From the NCBI GenBank assembly GCA_944323705.1, contig CALUTM010000009.1:1-46186 (forward strand): a DNA stretch of 46,186 bases, read 5' to 3'. The DNA comes from Candidatus Gastranaerophilales bacterium (GTDB taxonomy: Bacteria > Cyanobacteriota > Vampirovibrionia > Gastranaerophilales > Gastranaerophilaceae). A program made the position numbers and the translations under genes. A model generated the notes under the pieces. It was not told the origin of the DNA and made no database searches. It saw nothing but the letters and a program-made list of their open reading frames with translations. Of the stretch, positions 42,798 to 46,186 are shown piece by piece. Position 1 is the stretch's first letter; each line of letters opens with the position of its first letter.

Positions 42798-44723
42798 CTA
42801 TTCTTCGGTTTGCACTATACCTATAAACTCTTTTGCAAGCCTTTCATTCCACTTTTTATTAATATCCGACTCAATCTGCTTCAAAGCATCATCTCTTGAC
42901 ATAGCTTCACGATAAGGTCTTTTCTCCAAAAGAGCAAAGTAAGAATCAATTATTAATATAATCTGTGATTCTATTGGGATTTCATCCCCTGAAATTTGCT
43001 CAGGATAACCTGTACCGTTCCAATTTTCATGATGTTTTTCTATTATAGGAATAATATCTACAACATTTGATATCGGCTCAAGAATTTCTCTTGCTGCTAT
43101 TATCGGATGTTGTTTTATCGAGAGTCTTTCTTCTTCCGTCAACGGTTCCTTCTTTCGTAGTAAATCCTTGGGAAGCATAGTGTTTCCTATATCATATAAA
43201 AGCATCGCGACCTTAAGCTTGTCGATATTTTCCTTTGATAAATCAAAACGTTTTGCAAGAAGAGAAGCTATTTGCACTTTTTGTTTAACAACACCCTTCG
43301 TATGGTCAGGATTATAAGTCTCTACAAGGGCGTCAGCAACCTGATAAAGCTTATCATTATTCATTTCATTGAGTTTATCCGACAACAGTTTGGAAGTCTT
43401 ATCATCGACAGGAATGCGGTGTTTTGTAAGAATATCTATAAATGTGTTAACCGCTAACTCCTGCCAAGAAGTTTCGTGTGCGGGACGTGCTATCGTAACG
43501 CGGTTTCTGCCGTTTCTCTTAGACTCATACATTGCTCTGTCAGTTATTTCCAAAAGTTCGTCTATATCGTCAGAATGCTCCAAATAAGTAGCAACACCGA
43601 GGCTTGCCGTAATATGCCCGATTTTTTCCAATTCAACGGATTCAATAGCCTTCCTTATACGTTCTGCCGCTATACAACCGCCTGCCGAATCAACCCCGGG
43701 AAGTATAAGATTAAATTCTTCTCCCCCCATTCTTGCAGCTATATCAATAGAACGAGCATTATTTTTCAGAACCTCGGCTATCGCCTTTATGGCAATATCA
43801 CCATAATTATGTCCATAAACATCATTAATTTGTTTTAAGTGGTCCAAATCAATCCCTATAACGGTAAATTTTTGATTTTGACGCTCCGAACGAACCGCCT
43901 CTTTTTTAATGAATTCTTCAAAATACCTTCGATTAAAGAGTCCTGTCATACCGTCAGTAATAGCTTGCTCTTTTACGGCCTGGAACAAATCAGCAATTGT
44001 TATAGCCAATTCAATTTGTTTTGCAAAAAGATTCAAAAAATTCAGTTCACTGCTGCTCACATTTTCTCTTGAGGAGAATACCACCAGAGAACCAAAATGC
44101 GTATGCTTTGACATCAACGGAACAAGTATATATGATTTCATTTTTGATGCACTCAAAAAGACTTTAACCTTCTCCTCATTGAGCTGGGGGATAAAGCCAC
44201 ATACGAGCCCCTGTAGGTCGGTAGACTGATAAATACTGTTGTCTTTAACCGCTTTTTTAATTTCACTGTTATCAGGGAAAGTCATTCTGAAATCTGCTAC
44301 GTCACAGTTAAAATATTCAGAAAATTTTATACCAAAATCGTCCCTTGAAGATGCAACAATCTGCAAATAACTCCCGTCATTATCAGCCTTATTTTTCACT
44401 ATAAAACTGTATAAATACCCCAACTCGCCTTGTAAACTGTTAACTATCGCATTCAGAACGCTTGACAAAGGCTTGGAAGAATTCATCATGTCCCAGATAT
44501 GCTGCAATGTAAGCATCTGTTTATTAGCACGATCAAGTTCATTCGTACGCAATGCAATTTCCGCCTCCAATTTTGCATTACGTTCATAAACCTCCAACAG
44601 AGAACGGTTCCCGGAGTAAACACTTGATTCTACTTGATCTATTTGATTTTTAAACCTTTTTATACTGTCAAAGAAACCCACAAATGCTATCCTATATTGC
44701 TTACCACCTATTAAGTATAACAT
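42798..44723 (-). CDS. GAF-GGDEF-HD-GYP-type signalling protein
   Basis: The product of up to 641 aa has an N-terminal coiled coil (about 25-75), a GAF-like domain (about 80-245) and a diguanylate cyclase domain with GGEEF at 333-337. R324-x2-D327 sits five residues before it, an intact product-inhibition site. The C-terminal HD-GYP-type domain (about 420-641) has HHENWNGTGYP (564-574), but the HD pair reads YDIGN (510-514) instead of HDIGK. It should make c-di-GMP; breakdown is doubtful. The true start may be GTG at 44681, with AGGA upstream, since a -10-like TATACT lies just inside the longer frame. It lies just after tRNA-Arg. Confidence 0.9.
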   Translation of the reverse strand: MLYLIGGKQYRIAFVGFFDSIKRFKNQIDQVESSVYSGNRSLLEVYERNAKLEAEIALRTNELDRANKQMLTLQHIWDMMNSSKPLSSVLNAIVNSLQGELGYLYSFIVKNKADNDGSYLQIVASSRDDFGIKFSEYFNCDVADFRMTFPDNSEIKKAVKDNSIYQSTDLQGLVCGFIPQLNEEKVKVFLSASKMKSYILVPLMSKHTHFGSLVVFSSRENVSSSELNFLNLFAKQIELAITIADLFQAVKEQAITDGMTGLFNRRYFEEFIKKEAVRSERQNQKFTVIGIDLDHLKQINDVYGHNYGDIAIKAIAEVLKNNARSIDIAARMGGEEFNLILPGVDSAGGCIAAERIRKAIESVELEKIGHITASLGVATYLEHSDDIDELLEITDRAMYESKRNGRNRVTIARPAHETSWQELAVNTFIDILTKHRIPVDDKTSKLLSDKLNEMNNDKLYQVADALVETYNPDHTKGVVKQKVQIASLLAKRFDLSKENIDKLKVAMLLYDIGNTMLPKDLLRKKEPLTEEERLSIKQHPIIAAREILEPISNVVDIIPIIEKHHENWNGTGYPEQISGDEIPIESQIILIIDSYFALLEKRPYREAMSRDDALKQIESDINKKWNERLAKEFIGIVQTEE

Positions 44724-44742
44724 ATACTGCCAATAAATAAAA

Positions 44743-44816
44743 CCTCCGGGACGGGAATCGAACCCGTGACCTCAGGCTTCGGAGACCTGCACTCTATCCT
44801 ACTGAGCTACCCGGAG
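44743..44816 (-). tRNA. tRNA-Arg (anticodon CCG)
   Basis: On the minus strand this is a full cloverleaf: acceptor CTCCGGG with CCCGGAG, D-arm GCTC/GAGT, anticodon stem CAGGT/GCCTG around the loop CTCCGAA (anticodon CCG), and T-arm ACGGG-TTCGATT-CCCGT. The discriminator is G and CCA is not encoded. It reads rare CGG codons. The GGDEF gene starts about 20 bp downstream on the same strand. Confidence 0.95.
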
Positions 44817-44901
44817 ACATTATATCGAAATATTAACACACTCTTAAGGGTAATAGCAAATTTTATTTTTATATGTTTTAATTATACTATAAGGAGTTAT
44901 T

Positions 44902-45111
44902 ATGTATATTCTACCGATTATTTCTGCTAATCCTATTTTTAAAAGTCAAAAAACAGCTTCCCAAATAAAACAGGAACAAGACAGAATTGAGTCCGAAGAA
45001 AAAAACATCCAAAGACAAATAGACCAACTTAACAGGGAACAAAATAAGCTTGAGTCCGAAGAAAGAAAATTAAAAAAAGAGGAAGCTGAACTTTATAGTC
45101 TGAACAAGTAA
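44902..45111 (+). CDS. Small coiled-coil protein (69 aa)
   Basis: The 69-aa protein is a short hydrophobic N-terminus (MYILPIISANPIF) followed by one continuous, highly charged coiled coil (about 17-67) rich in Glu, Lys and Gln. AAGGAG lies 6 bases before the ATG and a -10-like TATACT sits just ahead, so it is a real and well-expressed gene by appearance. I recognise no family. Its stop is 3 bp from the convergent nadC stop. Confidence 0.8.
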   Translation: MYILPIISANPIFKSQKTASQIKQEQDRIESEEKNIQRQIDQLNREQNKLESEERKLKKEEAELYSLNK

Positions 45112-45114
45112 TCT

Positions 45115-45945
45115 TTACATATCAAGACCTAAATCTAAAGTAGGAGCTTTAGCCACAATTGCACTGGAAGAGATGATATCAACACCCGTTGCCGCAATAT
45201 CATTTACTGTTGTCAAATTAACATTTCCGCTAGCTTCGACAACAGCCCTGCCATTTATCAGTTCTACGCATTCACGCATTAACGGACAACTCATGTTATC
45301 AAGCATTATAATATCAACACCGCACTCCAAAGCTTCTTTTACCTGCTCTATCGTGTCACATTCCACTTCAATTTTATGAGCGTGAGAAATATCCTTACGT
45401 AACTTTGTAACAGCGGACGTAAGTGAACCCGCAAATTTTATATGGTTATCCTTTATCATTGCACAATCCGAAAGGTTAAATCGGTGTAAACTTCCCCCGC
45501 CAATTTTTACCGAGTATTTTTCAAAAGCCCGAAAACACGGTGTAGTCTTTCTTGTATCAGCTATTTTGGCTTTATACTCACCAACAGCTTGTTGATATTT
45601 ATGCGTTTCCGTTGCAATACCGCTCATACGCTGAATATAATTCAAGGCAGTTCTTTCTCCCATAAGAATATATCTTGCAGGACCAGTTATATCCGCGATT
45701 TTATCCCCCTTATGAATTATATCGCCGTCATTAAAATAAAAGTTTATTTTAATTTCGGGAGAAAGTATTTCAAATACGGTTTCGAATACGGTTTTTCCGC
45801 ACAAAACACCATCTGTACGCGTATTTAAAGAACAAGACAGAGAATCTTTCTCACATGTCAAAAAATCACTTGTTATATCGCCAAATCCGATATCTTCCTG
45901 TAATGCCCTCTTTACATGTTCTTCCACAAAAAATTTATTCAGCAT
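45115..45945 (-). CDS. nadC: Nicotinate-nucleotide pyrophosphorylase (carboxylating)
   Basis: The 276-aa quinolinate phosphoribosyltransferase makes nicotinate mononucleotide from quinolinate and PRPP. ALQEDIGFGDITSD at the N-terminus, ADTRKTTPCFRAFEKYSVK, GGGSLHRFNLSDCAMIKDNH, and a late VEASGNVN with TGVDIISS, are family landmarks. I use the ATG at 45945, which begins the conserved N-terminus and has AGAGGAA upstream; the frame runs 38 codons further but that part overlaps nadB. It overlaps the nadB 3' end by 11 bases. Confidence 0.96.
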   Translation of the reverse strand: MLNKFFVEEHVKRALQEDIGFGDITSDFLTCEKDSLSCSLNTRTDGVLCGKTVFETVFEILSPEIKINFYFNDGDIIHKGDKIADITGPARYILMGERTALNYIQRMSGIATETHKYQQAVGEYKAKIADTRKTTPCFRAFEKYSVKIGGGSLHRFNLSDCAMIKDNHIKFAGSLTSAVTKLRKDISHAHKIEVECDTIEQVKEALECGVDIIMLDNMSCPLMRECVELINGRAVVEASGNVNLTTVNDIAATGVDIISSSAIVAKAPTLDLGLDM

Positions 45946-46186
45946 AAACAAGTTTCCTCTCTTGAGTTTTAATAAGATTTGAATGTTTGGCAACGGGGTC
46001 AGTTTGCTTAAAATCAGATCTTGAGTGTGCCCCCCTTGATTCTTTTCTTGCAAGAGCACTTTCTATTACAAGCGAAGCTGCCGTTAGCATATTTCTATAT
46101 TCATATTCGCTTTTGTTAAGGCATTTTCTGGTTCTTGTAAACTCTGTTATCATCCTGCCCAATTCTTGCTTAGCAAATAACAAAGA
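45935..46186 (-). CDS. nadB: L-aspartate oxidase, C-terminal fragment (runs off window)
   Basis: Only the last 84 codons are in view; the gene continues beyond the right edge. ESALARKESRGAHSRSDF is the hallmark near the C-terminus of NadB, where the arginines contact substrate and FAD. NadB oxidises aspartate to iminoaspartate for quinolinate synthesis, the step before nadA. It overlaps nadC by 11 bases, so nadB-nadC form an NAD biosynthesis operon. Confidence 0.9.
   Translation of the reverse strand, partial: SLLFAKQELGRMITEFTRTRKCLNKSEYEYRNMLTAASLVIESALARKESRGAHSRSDFKQTDPVAKHSNLIKTQERKLVYAE

Noticed and set aside
45946-46059. Longer N-terminus for nadC
   Set aside because: The 38 extra codons overlap nadB out of frame and do not resemble NadC.

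Overview
The window is AT-rich, densely coded bacterial chromosome from a lineage related to Cyanobacteria but not obviously photosynthetic. My best inference is a Melainabacteria/Vampirovibrionia gut-type genome (Gastranaerophilales). The support is a mix of cyanobacterial-lineage families (DUF3326, DUF4330, DUF512 radical SAM, a possible Tic20-like membrane protein) with LPS-type envelope genes, several lineage-restricted coiled-coil proteins, and strong Shine-Dalgarno use with sigma70-like promoters. No photosynthesis gene is present. The taxonomic call is an inference and was not checked by any search.

Layout. 1-565 is a repeat-rich non-coding block: three 55-bp tandem repeats, a dispersed repeat, and a tandem duplication next to tRNA-Lys(UUU). 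700-2615 holds a TOPRIM protein diverging from a coiled-coil protein. 2676-9105 (minus) runs arnT-like transferase, waaA, dnaE. 9106-9867 is a second repeat island with poly-G tracts, a MITE-like element and inverted repeats. 9868-12985 (minus) has a 726-aa coiled-coil membrane protein and a HEPN/MNT pair. 13263-19118 (plus) has gpmI, a SNF2 helicase and a soluble histidine kinase. A calpain-like protease converges on the kinase. 19951-22263 (plus) has rpiB, rsfS, a TPR protein and a membrane protein. 22264-26385 (minus) has a secreted repeat protein, then lysS-thiL-ispD. 26579-28332 is rimP-nusA behind an apparent attenuator. 28385-33605 (minus) is a heptose kinase, DUF4330, O-antigen-ligase-like, ligA and small membrane protein operon. 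33689-38798 contains envelope and hypothetical genes, a CNNM/CorC protein, and a DUF3326/secreted protein/pseudopilin operon. 38865-46186 (minus apart from one small gene) has trigger factor, a NarL-type regulator, DUF512 with PadR, a GGDEF/HD-GYP protein, tRNA-Arg(CCG), nadC and the end of nadB.

How it fits together. Most genes are housekeeping: replication, ligation, translation, protein folding, NAD and isoprenoid synthesis. They are interleaved with LPS-type envelope functions (Kdo transferase, heptose kinase, ArnT-like and O-antigen-ligase-like proteins) and with signalling by c-di-GMP-type and two-component proteins. The items most worth following are regulatory RNA or DNA structures: a hairpin sequestering the trigger-factor ribosome binding site, a promoter-leader-terminator ahead of rimP-nusA, and a promoter placed to give a leaderless DUF3326 mRNA. 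Also notable are a HEPN/MNT pair with an apparent third-Asp substitution, a degenerate HD-GYP domain, and the two repeat islands that share sequence families.
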